From positions 2,672,836-2,736,835 of the forward strand of contig NZ_JACHGY010000001.1 in NCBI RefSeq assembly GCF_014207595.1: a stretch of DNA of 64,000 bases. Reading direction: 5' to 3'. The position numbers were made by a program, and so were the translations under genes. The notes beneath the pieces are model-generated. The model was not told the DNA's origin and searched no databases. It saw only the letters and a program-made list of their open reading frames with translations. The DNA comes from Algisphaera agarilytica (GTDB lineage: Bacteria; Planctomycetota; Phycisphaerae; Phycisphaerales; Phycisphaeraceae). This document shows, piece after piece, positions 17,732 through 27,100 of this stretch. Positions within the stretch are counted from its first letter, which is position 1. Every line of letters starts with the position of its first letter.

Positions 17732-17830
17732 GTGATTGAAGACTGTACCACCTGCCCCAGCGACTGTTGTACTCGTACCCCGTACCACTGCAGCGACTGC
17801 TGCGGGCAGAAGCAGAGCGGCCTGCGCTAG
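17732..17830 (+). CDS. Cysteine-rich 32-residue micropeptide
   Basis: Starts at GTG 17732, nine bases after AAAGGAG (17716-17722), and ends at TAG 17828-17830. The peptide is VIEDCTTCPSDCC followed by TRTPYHCSDCCGQKQSGLR, with seven cysteines (positions 5, 8, 12, 13, 20, 23, 24) arranged as C-x2-C-x3-CC-x6-C-x2-CC. A rho-independent terminator follows 50 bp later, so leader, peptide and terminator make a compact transcription unit. The cysteine spacing suggests metal binding (iron-sulfur, zinc or copper) or a disulfide-rich peptide; no signal sequence is present, favouring a cytosolic metal ligand. I do not know the family. The main doubt is whether a frame this short is translated; the ribosome-binding site spacing supports it. 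Confidence 0.6.
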   Translation: MIEDCTTCPSDCCTRTPYHCSDCCGQKQSGLR

Positions 17831-17879
17831 GCAGCTCGACGGAGACTGCCGTCGAGCGCAGTCCGAAACGACCCTACGG

Positions 17880-17912
17880 CTCACCCCGGAATCTCCGCGG
17901 GTGAGTCTTTTT
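17880..17912 (+). terminator. Rho-independent terminator after the micropeptide
   Basis: CTCACCC pairs with GGGTGAG around GGAATCTCCGC-type loop sequence, followed by TCTTTTTT. It defines the 3' end of the micropeptide unit. Confidence 0.8.
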
Positions 17913-17915
17913 TAT

Positions 17916-17965
17916 GCCGCTTACGGCTAGGCGCTCAAGCATGACGGCGCTAAGCCGCAAGCGGC
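17916..17965. repeat. 17-bp palindromic repeat and a diverged partner before dprA
   Basis: Exact GCTAAGCCGCAAGCGGC at 17949-17965, with a variant GCCGCTTACGGCTAGGC in opposite orientation at about 17916-17932. The arrangement matches the facing pair at 8774-8834. Confidence 0.8.
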
Positions 17966-17984
17966 TTTGCGTTACACTTTCTTG

Positions 17985-19157
17985 ATGGATTTCCGGGACC
18001 ATGAATCTTGTGCGCTGCTTGCGTTGATGCTGACGCCGGGGCTGGGGCAGACGCTGATCGGGCGGTGTGTTGAAGCGTTCGGATCGGCCGAGGCGGTGCT
18101 TGGGGTTTCGGGTCAGCAGCTCGGCGGGGTCAAAGGTATCTCGCCGAAACGAAGCGGTGAGCTGAAGCGGAAGCTCGACGAGGTATTGCAGAGTGGGGCG
18201 GTGGAGCGGGAGCTTGAAGCTGTGCGGGCGGCGGGGGTGTCGTTGGTGCATCGTGAGAGCGAGGCGTATCCGCGTTTGTTGAAACTCATCCCCGATCCGC
18301 CGTTGCTGCTTTGGGTGCGCGGCGAATTGCGCGAGGACGATGCGTTGGCGTTGGGGATTGTTGGGTCGCGGCGGTGTTCGCACTACGGCCGAGAGCAGGC
18401 GGATCGGTTTGCAGCGCAGTGCGCCTCGGCGGGGTTGTGCATCGTGTCGGGCGGGGCGTACGGGATCGACATCGCAGCACACCGCGCGGCGATGCGGGTG
18501 AAGGGGCGCACCATCGCGGTGATCGGGTCGGGGCTGGGGGTGCCTTATCCGAAGGACCACGTGCCGGTGTTCGACGAGATCGTGGACGAGGGTTTGGGGG
18601 CGGTGGTGAGCGAGTTCCCGATGGGCGTCGGGCCCAAGCCGGAGAACTTCCCGCGTCGGAACCGGATCATCAGCGGGATGGCGATGGGGGTGTTGGTGGT
18701 CGAGGCGGCCAAGCGGTCCGGGGCGCTCATCACGGCGAGGTTGTGCGTGGAAGACCACTGCCGGGAGTGCATGGCCTTGCCGGGCCGGGTCGATGCGCCG
18801 GGCTCGGCGGGGTGCCACAAGATCATCCGCGAAGGCTGGGCGACGCTGGTGACTTCGGCGGCGGATGTGCTGGATCAACTGGGCGACGCGGGGCAGTTGC
18901 TGAAAGCGGGGTTGGATAAGAGGGAGCAGAAAGCTAAGCCGCAAGCGGCGTCGGAAGATCAGCCGGGTTCGTTGTTTGACGTGACGCTGACCGAACCGCA
19001 GAAAAAACTGGTCGAGGCTTTGTCGGAAGGGCGGTCGTTGGATGAACTGGTGGCGTGGATGGGCGGCGAAGTAGGACCGGTGCAGGCGGACCTGACGATG
19101 CTCGAGATCCGCGGGGTGATCCAGCGGCGGGGCGGGCTGTTTGTTCGGCGGCGGTGA
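17985..19157 (+). CDS. dprA: DNA-processing protein DprA/Smf
   Basis: A 390-residue DprA that binds incoming single-stranded DNA and loads RecA during natural transformation. I use the ATG at 17985 (MDFRDHESCALLAL) rather than the TTG at 17967, which overlaps a repeat. N-terminal helix-hairpin-helix-like part (LTPGLGQTLI, GVKGISPKRSGEL), then the Rossmann core with LGIVGSRRCSHYGREQADRF, IVSGGAYGIDIAAHRAAMRV, SEFPMGVGPKPENFPRRNRI and SGALITARLCVEDHCRECMA, and a C-terminal winged-helix (~325-390). A copy of the 17-bp repeat encodes AKPQAA at about residue 317, in the linker before the C-terminal domain. It implies at least part of a competence system. Confidence 0.92.
   Translation: MDFRDHESCALLALMLTPGLGQTLIGRCVEAFGSAEAVLGVSGQQLGGVKGISPKRSGELKRKLDEVLQSGAVERELEAVRAAGVSLVHRESEAYPRLLKLIPDPPLLLWVRGELREDDALALGIVGSRRCSHYGREQADRFAAQCASAGLCIVSGGAYGIDIAAHRAAMRVKGRTIAVIGSGLGVPYPKDHVPVFDEIVDEGLGAVVSEFPMGVGPKPENFPRRNRIISGMAMGVLVVEAAKRSGALITARLCVEDHCRECMALPGRVDAPGSAGCHKIIREGWATLVTSAADVLDQLGDAGQLLKAGLDKREQKAKPQAASEDQPGSLFDVTLTEPQKKLVEALSEGRSLDELVAWMGGEVGPVQADLTMLEIRGVIQRRGGLFVRRR
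18933..18949. repeat. 17-bp palindromic repeat inside dprA
   Basis: Exact GCTAAGCCGCAAGCGGC, in frame as A-K-P-Q-A-A in the interdomain linker, a different reading frame from the copies in asnB and smc. Confidence 0.85.
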
Positions 19158-19163
19158 CTTTAG

Positions 19164-19261
19164 CCCCGGGTCAATGACCCGGGGTGCCGCGGCTCAACTT
19201 CGTGTCTTACGCCTCCAAACCTCCGCTACCCACGGCACCCCGGGCGACTCGCCCGGGGCTA
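19164..19261. repeat. CCCGGG-type palindromes between dprA and hisD
   Basis: CCCGGGTCAATGACCCGGG (within 19164-19184) and a variant ACCCCGGGCGACTCGCCCGGGG (about 19236-19258). The first kind recurs with a one-base loop change at 20710-20730 and 50143-50163. Confidence 0.8.
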
Positions 19262-19351
19262 AGTGATGGCCGGGCAAATATCTGTCAAACTACCGAATCC
19301 CGACGCGGCGATGCGTATCATCCGCCCCCGGCGTACCCCAAGGATTGTCCC

Positions 19352-20680
19352 GTGCTACCGATCTACGACCTGCAAACTCCCGACGGCCAGGCGGGCCTCG
19401 ACGCCTGCCTCGCCCGACTCCGCGACACCGCCTCGGCGACGGGCGACGCCGCCAAGACCGTGGCCGACGTGATGGCGGATGTGCAGGCCCACGGCGACGC
19501 GGCGCTGGTCAAGTACATGCAGAAGTGGACCGACCCGGCCTTCGACGCGGCCCGTATCCGTGTCACCGCCGAAGAGTTGGCCGAGGCGGAAGCCACGCTC
19601 GCGGAGAACGCCGAGCTGCGCGACGCGATCCAGCGGGCCATCGACAACGTGCGCGAATACCAGCAGCACGTCATGCCCGCCGACACGGGTACGGTCACGA
19701 TCAACGGGGCCGAGCTCGGTATGCGTTGGACGGCCGTGGACAAGGTCGGGCTCTGCGTGCCCGGCGGGACCGCGGTGTTGTTCTCAACCTTGGTCATGCT
19801 CGCGGTCCCCGCGATGGTGGCCGGCGTCGCGCCCGAAAACATCCACGTCATGTCGCCGCCGCCCACGGCCGGCACGGGCATGGGCACGAACGACATCTCG
19901 CCGATCGTGCTGGGCACGTGCAAGATGCTGGGCATTACCAACGTCTATCGCATCGGCGGTGCGCAGGGCGTCGCGGCGCTGGGGCACGGCACCGAGTCGG
20001 TCCCGCAGGTCGACCTGATCGCGGGCCCCGGCAATATCTTCGTGCAACTCGCCAAAGCGCAACTGGGTGCCGCCTGCGGCACGGACAACGGGTTCTATGG
20101 CCCGTCGGAAATCGTCACCGTCGCTGACGCCTCGGCAAACCCAAGGTGTGTCGGTGCGGACCTCATCGCCCAGGCCGAGCACAACCCCGGCAAGTGTTTT
20201 CTCGTGGCTTGGGAAGCCGGCGTGATCGACGCGATTGTCGACGAAGTCGAAACGCAGCTCTGGGAGCGGGACCGGACGGAGGCGATCGTCAATGCGTTGC
20301 GTGACGAGTCGTGCGCGGTGGTGGCCAACGACGAGGCGCACGCGATCGAGATCGCCAACACGTTTGCCGCCGAGCACGTAAACCTGGCCGTGGCCGACCC
20401 GCAGAAGATGCTCGACCAAATCCGTCACGCCGGCGAGGTATTCCTCGGCGACCAAACCCCGGTCGCCGCGGGCGACTACCACGCCGGCCCGTCGCACTGC
20501 CTGCCCACCGGCACCACGGCCCGCTTCACCAGCGGCGTGAGCGTGTACACATTCCTGAAGCGCACCGGCACCGTGGCGTACCCCAGCGGGATGAGTTCTC
20601 AGACGATCGCCGACATCGCCGCCATGGCCGAGGCCGAGGGTCTCGATGGCCACGCGGCGTCGGCCCGCGTGCGGGGTTGA
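19352..20680 (+). CDS. hisD: Histidinol dehydrogenase
   Basis: A 442-residue zinc enzyme that oxidises L-histidinol to L-histidine in two NAD-dependent steps, the last steps of histidine synthesis. I place the start at GTG 19352 (VLPIYDLQTPDGQ) behind an AAGGA; the open frame upstream runs through palindromic repeats. Family signatures: GLCVPGGTAVLFSTLVMLAV, VYRIGGAQGVAALGHGT, DLIAGPGNIFV, and GPSEIVTVAD. Zinc and catalytic residues are in LIAQAEHNPGK (Gln, His), FAAEHVNLAV (Glu-His pair), AGDYHAGPSHCLPT (Asp) and the C-terminal GLDGHAASARVRG (His). Length is normal. No other his genes are adjacent. Confidence 0.93.
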   Translation: MLPIYDLQTPDGQAGLDACLARLRDTASATGDAAKTVADVMADVQAHGDAALVKYMQKWTDPAFDAARIRVTAEELAEAEATLAENAELRDAIQRAIDNVREYQQHVMPADTGTVTINGAELGMRWTAVDKVGLCVPGGTAVLFSTLVMLAVPAMVAGVAPENIHVMSPPPTAGTGMGTNDISPIVLGTCKMLGITNVYRIGGAQGVAALGHGTESVPQVDLIAGPGNIFVQLAKAQLGAACGTDNGFYGPSEIVTVADASANPRCVGADLIAQAEHNPGKCFLVAWEAGVIDAIVDEVETQLWERDRTEAIVNALRDESCAVVANDEAHAIEIANTFAAEHVNLAVADPQKMLDQIRHAGEVFLGDQTPVAAGDYHAGPSHCLPTGTTARFTSGVSVYTFLKRTGTVAYPSGMSSQTIADIAAMAEAEGLDGHAASARVRG

Positions 20681-20699
20681 GTTGAAATCAAGGTGTTTT

Positions 20700-20730
20700 G
20701 CCGCGGCGGCCCCGGGTCATTGACCCGGGG
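20700..20730. repeat. GCCGCGGCGG + CCCGGGTCATTGACCCGGG element
   Basis: A 31-bp element identical to 50133-50163, about 29 kb away. Placed between convergent hisD and the bPH2 gene, it could also end transcripts. Confidence 0.85.
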
Positions 20731-20742
20731 TTAATGCAAGCG

Positions 20743-21375
20743 TTACCTGCGGTAACGCTTGAGCGTTTCCACGACTTTCGCGTGAACGTCGAGGGGTTGG
20801 GCGACCATCACCCAGTAGGACTCGGCGATGGCGGTGCCGGCGGTGAAGAAACCCAGGGAGCCCAACGCGAACAGGCGTTCGCGCAGCGAGAAGAGCAGCT
20901 CGCTGTGGGTGATGTTCTGCAGGGTGGTTTCGAAGACGCGGACGCGCAGCACACCCGCGACGGTGATCACCCGCTGGTCGGTCATGACGTACACCCGGCT
21001 GAGCCATTCGAGTAGTTGCCAGAAGAGGCGGGCGGTGATGAGCAACACGCCGGCGATGACGATGTTCTGGGCCAGGTCGTACGCCTCGGCGTCGCGCGCG
21101 AACAACACGCCCAGCAGCGTGAACAGCGTCATGATCGTCAACGTTTTGAGCGGCCAGAGCAGGATGTAGAGCGGGTGGGGTTTGAGCAGGAGGATGATGA
21201 CCTCGCCGGGCTGGAGCAGCTGGGCGGGGATCATCGTGGCGGCGCGGACGGCCGAGGCGTCCTGATCGATCGAGCCGTCCATTTCGACGTCGGATGCTGC
21301 TGCGTGGGCGGGCTCGTCGGACGCGGGCGCGGCGCTGAGCTTGCGGTCGGGTTGAGGCGGGGGGGTGAGGTTCAA
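20743..21375 (-). CDS. Membrane protein with bacterial PH (bPH2) domain
   Basis: A 210-residue protein with a polar N-terminus, LLQPGEVIILLLKPHPLYIL leading into one hydrophobic hairpin (~60-92), another membrane segment (~103-123), then a bPH2-type domain: RVYVMTDQRVITVAGVLRVR, ETTLQNITHSELLFSLRERL. Proteins of this YdbS/YdbT-like group are membrane-associated and of unclear role. The TTG start at 21375 overlaps the hpt stop (TTGA), which indicates translational coupling. An internal ATG at codon 32 or 47 is the alternative start. Confidence 0.72.
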   Translation of the reverse strand: MNLTPPPQPDRKLSAAPASDEPAHAAASDVEMDGSIDQDASAVRAATMIPAQLLQPGEVIILLLKPHPLYILLWPLKTLTIMTLFTLLGVLFARDAEAYDLAQNIVIAGVLLITARLFWQLLEWLSRVYVMTDQRVITVAGVLRVRVFETTLQNITHSELLFSLRERLFALGSLGFFTAGTAIAESYWVMVAQPLDVHAKVVETLKRYRR

Positions 21376-21938
21376 GCGTGTTGCTCGATGACGGATTTCT
21401 TGAGGACGCCGATCTCGGGGAGGTTGCGGTAGTAGTCGTCGAAGTCCAGGCCGTAGCCGACGACGAACTCGTCGGGGATGTCGAAGGCGACGTAGTCGAT
21501 GGGGAAGCTCATGGCTTCGGGGCGTTGCTTACGGAGCAGGGTGCAGGTCTTCAGAGCCAGCGGGTTGCGTTTCTTGAGTTCTTCGGTGACGGCCCGGAAG
21601 GTGTTGCCCGAGTCGAGGATGTCGTCCATGAGCAGCACGACCCGGCCGGTGAGGTCCTGGGGCACGGTGTTCAGGGCGTTCTCAATTTTGACACCCTGGC
21701 TGGTGGTGGCGGTGCCGGGGTAGGAGCTGACGGACATGAGGTGGATCTGCATCCGCTGGGGCAGGCAGCGGATCATGTCGGCGACGAAGATGATGCTGCC
21801 GGTGAGGATAGGGACCAGCGTGACCTCGCCGTCGTGGTCGATTTTGGCCAGATCAGCGGTGACTTCCTGGGCCAGGGCTTCGATCCGCTGGGCGATCTGC
21901 TGCCGGGTGATCAGGACTTTTTCGATGTCGTCATTCAT
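21372..21938 (-). CDS. hpt: Hypoxanthine phosphoribosyltransferase
   Basis: A 188-residue purine-salvage enzyme joining hypoxanthine or guanine to PRPP. Start at ATG 21938 (MNDDIEKVLITRQQIAQRIE); the longer frame upstream would overlap the divergent FlgI-like gene. PRPP-binding loop: VVLLMDDILDSGNTFRAVTE; other family blocks are PILTGSIIFVADMIRCL, SVSSYPGTATTSQGVKI, and VGYGLDFDDYYRNLPEIGVL near the C-terminus. Length is standard. It forms a two-gene unit with the overlapping bPH2 gene. Confidence 0.94.
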   Translation of the reverse strand: MNDDIEKVLITRQQIAQRIEALAQEVTADLAKIDHDGEVTLVPILTGSIIFVADMIRCLPQRMQIHLMSVSSYPGTATTSQGVKIENALNTVPQDLTGRVVLLMDDILDSGNTFRAVTEELKKRNPLALKTCTLLRKQRPEAMSFPIDYVAFDIPDEFVVGYGLDFDDYYRNLPEIGVLKKSVIEQHA

Positions 21939-22083
21939 GGAAACAGTGTACCCGGTCAAGAATGCTTGACCCCGGGCCGGAGGGTGCAGACAATGTTGAA
22001 TCCCTCCCACACCCGCGATACCCGGCGGCCCACCTTCGCCGGCGGCGCCGCCCACCCCGATCGATCTTCCGAAAGCCCTGCTT

Positions 22084-23961
22084 ATGTCGCTCATCTCCCG
22101 CCACGCTCTGGTTTGTGTTCTGGGTCTGCTCACGGCGGTCACGCTGGTGGGTTGCAAGACCGAAGAGGCCGGCCGTGCCCCCGCCGCGGCCCCCGGCGCC
22201 ACCTTTACCGGACCGCGTTACCTCTACAACACCGTGGGCTCGCTGGCCCGCCTGAAGAACAACCAGCCCCGCCTGGTCAGCGGCTACGGCGTCGTGGTCG
22301 GACTCGACGGCACGGGCACGAGCGAGGTCCCCGCGGCCCTGCGGCAATGGCTCATCAACGAGATGACCAAGCAGGGCGTGGGCAGCCGGCAGTACGACGA
22401 GATCCTGCCCATGAGCCCGGCTCAGTTGCTGGCCAGCCCAGACACCGCGGTCGTGCGCATCGCCGGGATCATCCCCCCCGGTTCCGTGGCGGGTAGCCGT
22501 TTCGACCTGGTCGTGACCGCCGCCGACACCAGCACCACCAGCCTGGTCGGTGGCCGGCTGTGGACCTGCAGCCTGTCCCAGGGCGGGCTGAACCCGGAGA
22601 ACTTTTACCTCACACCCCTCGCCGAGGGACGCGGCCCGATCTACCTCAGCCCGACCGACAACGCGAGTCGCGATGCGTTTGAGCTTGACGAGAACCGCCG
22701 GACGGCGCTGGTCGTCGCGGGCGGCGAGGTGTTGGAAACCCAGGCGTTCGAGCTGATCCTGAACCAGCCGAGCCACCCGCGTTCCCGGGCGATCGCCGAC
22801 CGTATCAACGAGCGTTACCCCGCCGCCCCCAGCGACAGGAGCCAGACCGCCAACGCGATATCGCCCCTGGTGATCCAGCTGAACATCCCCGCCCGTTACG
22901 CGGAAACGCCCAAGGAATTTATTGATCTGGTCATGCACACGTTCATCGATCGCTCGCCGGGGCTGGTGAAGTTCAAGGGCGAGGAGCTGATCGAGCTGTT
23001 GCGTGAAGACCCTACGCAAAGCAACCAGATCGTGATCGCGCTCAAGGCGTTGGGGCCGAATGTGCGGCGGGTGCTACAGGACTACTACACGGTGGACACC
23101 ACCAAGCCCGAGGCCGAGCGCATCCCGCTGTACCTCCGCTTGGCGGCGCTCGAAGCCGGGGCGTATGTCGGGGACGAGTTGTCCAGCCGGCACCTCCTGG
23201 AGCTGGCTGGGCACGAAGAGCCATCGGTCCGCATCCGCGTGGCCGAGGCTTTGGTGAACCTGCCCGACAGCGACTTCGGCGGGCAGGCCCTGCTGACCCT
23301 GCTCAACGACCCGGTGATCTCGGTCCGCATCTCGGCGTACGAATCGCTGGCACGCAGCGGGAACCGTCGGCTCATCGAGCGGACCGAAATCAAGGACCGC
23401 AACGGCGAGATCAAGCTGGTCATCGACCGCCTGCCCGTGAAAGAGCCGCTGGTCTACATCACCCAGAAGGGCTACCCCCGGCTGGTGATCTTCAACCCGC
23501 GTCTGGGTTTTGACGTGCCCACCATGGCGGGCATCTGGGGCGGCCAGCTGATGGTCCGACGCACCGCCGCCAGCGAGCCTGCCGAGCTGTTCTACCAATA
23601 CTCCGACCGCGATCAGAACAACAAGATGGTCTCGGACCAACACAAGATCGACCCCACGCTCGCGACCCTCGCCTACATCCTCGCCCACAATCCCACCTTC
23701 GAAGACCCCCAGCCCGGCTACAACCTGACCTACGGCGAAGTGGTGGATGCGGTCTACCAACTCGCCCAGGCCGGCGCGATCGATGCCGAGGTCGAAGTCG
23801 ACCGCAGCCTGCTCACCCGCCTGCTCGACCGGACCCGCGACGAACGCGGCGCCCCCGGCCCCGACCGCCCCGAAACCGCCCCCCGAGACACCTCCGGCGA
23901 CAGCGCCGCCTCGGGCTCGGCCCCCACCACACAGCGTGACGAGAGCTCAGCGGCGCGTTGA
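22084..23961 (+). CDS. FlgI-like (flagellar P-ring-related) lipoprotein with helical-repeat insert
   Basis: A 625-residue exported protein. The signal sequence ends in a lipobox, TLVGC, making Cys24 the lipidated residue. The region ~48-320 resembles FlgI, the P-ring subunit around the flagellar rod: SLARLKNNQPRLVSGYGVVV, GLDGTGTSEVPAALRQWL, and RIAGIIPPGSVAGSRFDLVV. From about 325 to 440 the sequence becomes helical with HEAT-like pattern (HEEPSVRIRVAEALVNLPDS, NDPVISVRISAYESLAR). A beta-rich part follows (~450-560) and a disordered Pro/Ser-rich tail. Classical FlgI is about 370 residues and not lipidated, so this is a derived form. It may be a planctomycete P-ring component or an envelope protein using the FlgI fold. 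The flagellins in the window support the first reading. Confidence 0.72.
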   Translation: MSLISRHALVCVLGLLTAVTLVGCKTEEAGRAPAAAPGATFTGPRYLYNTVGSLARLKNNQPRLVSGYGVVVGLDGTGTSEVPAALRQWLINEMTKQGVGSRQYDEILPMSPAQLLASPDTAVVRIAGIIPPGSVAGSRFDLVVTAADTSTTSLVGGRLWTCSLSQGGLNPENFYLTPLAEGRGPIYLSPTDNASRDAFELDENRRTALVVAGGEVLETQAFELILNQPSHPRSRAIADRINERYPAAPSDRSQTANAISPLVIQLNIPARYAETPKEFIDLVMHTFIDRSPGLVKFKGEELIELLREDPTQSNQIVIALKALGPNVRRVLQDYYTVDTTKPEAERIPLYLRLAALEAGAYVGDELSSRHLLELAGHEEPSVRIRVAEALVNLPDSDFGGQALLTLLNDPVISVRISAYESLARSGNRRLIERTEIKDRNGEIKLVIDRLPVKEPLVYITQKGYPRLVIFNPRLGFDVPTMAGIWGGQLMVRRTAASEPAELFYQYSDRDQNNKMVSDQHKIDPTLATLAYILAHNPTFEDPQPGYNLTYGEVVDAVYQLAQAGAIDAEVEVDRSLLTRLLDRTRDERGAPGPDRPETAPRDTSGDSAASGSAPTTQRDESSAAR

Positions 23962-24183
23962 GCGCAAGTGATTTTCCACAAATGAGTTCCCCGTGGGGCA
24001 CGAAACCCGTCATCCCGGACCAGGGCCCGCCGGGCTCAGCAGTTTTGAACGCGATTCGTTATCATGCCCGATAATGAATTGGGAGAAACGTATCGCCCCG
24101 GATTCCATCCGTGACACGAAGAGCGTGCCGCCGAGTCCGGATCAACTTCACCAGCACCCGGTCCGACACGGAGGTCGACCCGC

Positions 24184-27100
24184 ATGCGTCTAGCGAAACT
24201 CACCCTCGCCGGCTTTAAGTCGTTCGCCGACAAGACCGAGATCCCCTTCGACGAGCCCGTCGTGGGCATCGTCGGCCCCAACGGCTGCGGCAAGTCCAAC
24301 GTTGTCGACGCCATCAAATGGGTCCTCGGCGATCAATCGCCCAAGAGCCTCCGCGGCGGCGCGATGATGGACGTCATCTTCAACGGCAGTGCCAAACGCA
24401 AGCCCGCCGGCATGGCCAGCGTCACGCTCACCTTCGACAACCCCATCAAGCCGGGTGCTGAGGACCGTAGCGACGAAGCCCCGGATCAACCCCCCAAACG
24501 CGCTCTCCCCCTGGACACCGATCAGGTCTCCGTCACCCGCCAGCTCTACCGCGACGGCACCAGCGAGTACCTCGTCAACAACCAACGCGCCCGCCTCCGC
24601 GACATCAAAGAACTCTTCATGGACACCGGCATCGGCACCGACGCCTACTCCATCATCGAGCAGGGCAAGGTCGCCCGCATGCTCGAAGCCAACGCCGCCG
24701 AGCGCCGCCAGATCTTCGAAGAAGCCGCCGGCGTCTCTCGGTTCAAGGCCCGCAAAAAAGAAGCCCTCCGCAAACTCGACCGCACCGAGCAGAACCTCGC
24801 CTTGGTCCGCCAACGCCTGGAAGACACCGAGAAGCGCCTGCGCTCCGTGAAGATGCAGGCCGCCCGGGCCCGCTCGTTCCAAGAACACTCGGCAAAGCTG
24901 CGCGACCTGCAACTCACCTTCAGCCTCGCCGAGTACCACCGCCTGCAGAAGCAGCTCGGCGAAGTGCAGGAACAACTCGAACAAGCCGAGGCCGACCGCG
25001 TCGCGGCGCAGCGCGAACTCGCCAAGCACGAATCAGCCGTATCCGACGCCGAGACCGAGCGCGAGGCCGTCGCCCAGCGCAGCCAGCAGTTGCAGCAGGC
25101 CCGCGTGCAGCAGGAGTCCGCCAAGGAGCAGGCCGAGCAGCAGCGCCGCTTCGCCGAGTCAACCCTCGCGGATGTGAAGAAACAGATCGAGCGCGACCAG
25201 ACGCGTCTCAACGAACTCGACGGCCGGCAGACCCAGCTCGCCGAGGAAGCCGCGCAGCACACCGAGCAGGTCGAAGAACTCACCACCGCCCAAGCCGACG
25301 CCAAGCAGCGGCTCGAGGCCGCGCAGACCGAGCACCGCGAACTCCAGCACACGCTCAACGAAAAACGCGCCAACCTCGAAGACGAGAAGAACGGCCTGAC
25401 TGACCTCTTGCGCAGCGTCTCCAAGCTCCACAACGAGATCACCTCGATCGACGCCTTCGAGAAATCGCTCGTCGGCACGCGTGAAAAACTCGACCAGCGC
25501 ACCGGCCAGATCGCCGAGCAACTCGAAGCCCTGCTCACCCAGCGTGACGAAGCCGAGGGCCAGCTCGCCGAATCGGTCTCGCTCATTGATGCCGAGAAGA
25601 CCAAACTCGAAGAGCAGAAAGACCTCGCCGGCAAATTCGGCGAGCAGCAGAAGCAGCTCTCCGCCCGGCTCGCCGACTCGCGTGAGCAGCGGGCCGACCT
25701 CGACTCGCGCCGTCGTCTTTTGCAGGAGATGGAAGACAACCTCGAAGGCATCGCCGACCCCGTGAAGGCCGTGCTCTCACAAGCCGCTTGCGGCTTAGCC
25801 CCCGAGGACCAAGACGCCGCCGACCCCGCCTTCGACCTCGTCCGCGGCCTCGTGGCCGAGCTGATCGACTGCGACGTCCAGCACGCCGCCATCGTCGAAG
25901 CCGCCCTCGGCGAACACCAACAAGCCCTCGTCGTCGACCGCCTTGCCGAGTTGTGCGACCCCGCCACCGGCCAGGCCGCCATCGACGCCCTCGCCGGCCG
26001 CGTCACGTTCCTCTCCATCGATCAACCCCCGCTCCCCCCGCTCACTCTCAAGCCGAACGCTGCGGAGCAGAGCGACAAAGCGTCGGATGCCCTCGCGAAC
26101 CACCTCCGCCCCGTCATCGACCTGGTCCGCTACCCCGAGTGGCTGGGCCCCGTCGCCTGGCGCTTGCTGGGCCGCACCCTCGTCGTCCGTGACCTGGACA
26201 CCGCGATGATGCTCCGGGCCACGCTGCCCTCGGGCTACCGCTTCGTCACCGAAGAAGGCGAAGTCCTCGACGAGCAGTGTCGCGTGTTGGCCGGCCCCCT
26301 GAGCGCGAACGCCAGTGGCGGCTTGATCTCGCGTCGTTCCGAGCTCGCCTCGTTGCAGGCCGAGCTGTCCCAGCTCGACGCGATCATCGCGTCGGACCAC
26401 ACCACCCTGACCGCGATCTCCGACCAGGCGGCCCACATCGAAGAAGTCACCGCCGCGCTGCAGCAGTCGATCTTCGATGCCAACGCCGTGAAGGTCGAGC
26501 TCACCAGCCGGCTCGACAGCTTCCGTGGGCAGATCGAGTCGCTCGAGAAAGAGCAGCCCGTGGTCGCCGCCGAGACCGAGAAGCTCCACCGCCAGCTCGC
26601 CGAGGCCGACGAGAAGCGAACCGCCCATCGCTCCGAAGCCGAGCAACTCGAAGCGCAGTCCGCCGAGCGTGAAGCCCGCCGTGCGGCGCTTGATGCCGAG
26701 ATCACCGCAGCCACCGAAGCCGCCGACGCCGCACGCGAGAGCGTGACGTCGCTGCGGATCGACGCGGGCAAGCTGGCCGAGCAGCTCAGCGCCGCCGAGC
26801 GCCAGTCGCGTCAGTTCGAAGTCGCCCGGGCCGACGTCACCCGTCAGCACACCAAACTCTCCGAAGAACTCAAGGGCACCCACGCCCGCATCGCCGAGCT
26901 CGAAGAAACCCAGGTCAAGGCCGAGGAGGCTGCCGCCGTGGCCAAGCGTAAGCTCGACGAACTCGTCACGCAGTGCGAACTGATCCAACGCAAAGTCACC
27001 GCCGCCGACGAGGCGCTGAGCACCCTCAAGGCCGACTTCAGCCAGCGCAGCGGCGCGGTGGGCAAGCTCGAGAAGAGCGTCCATCAGGCCGAGATGAAGC

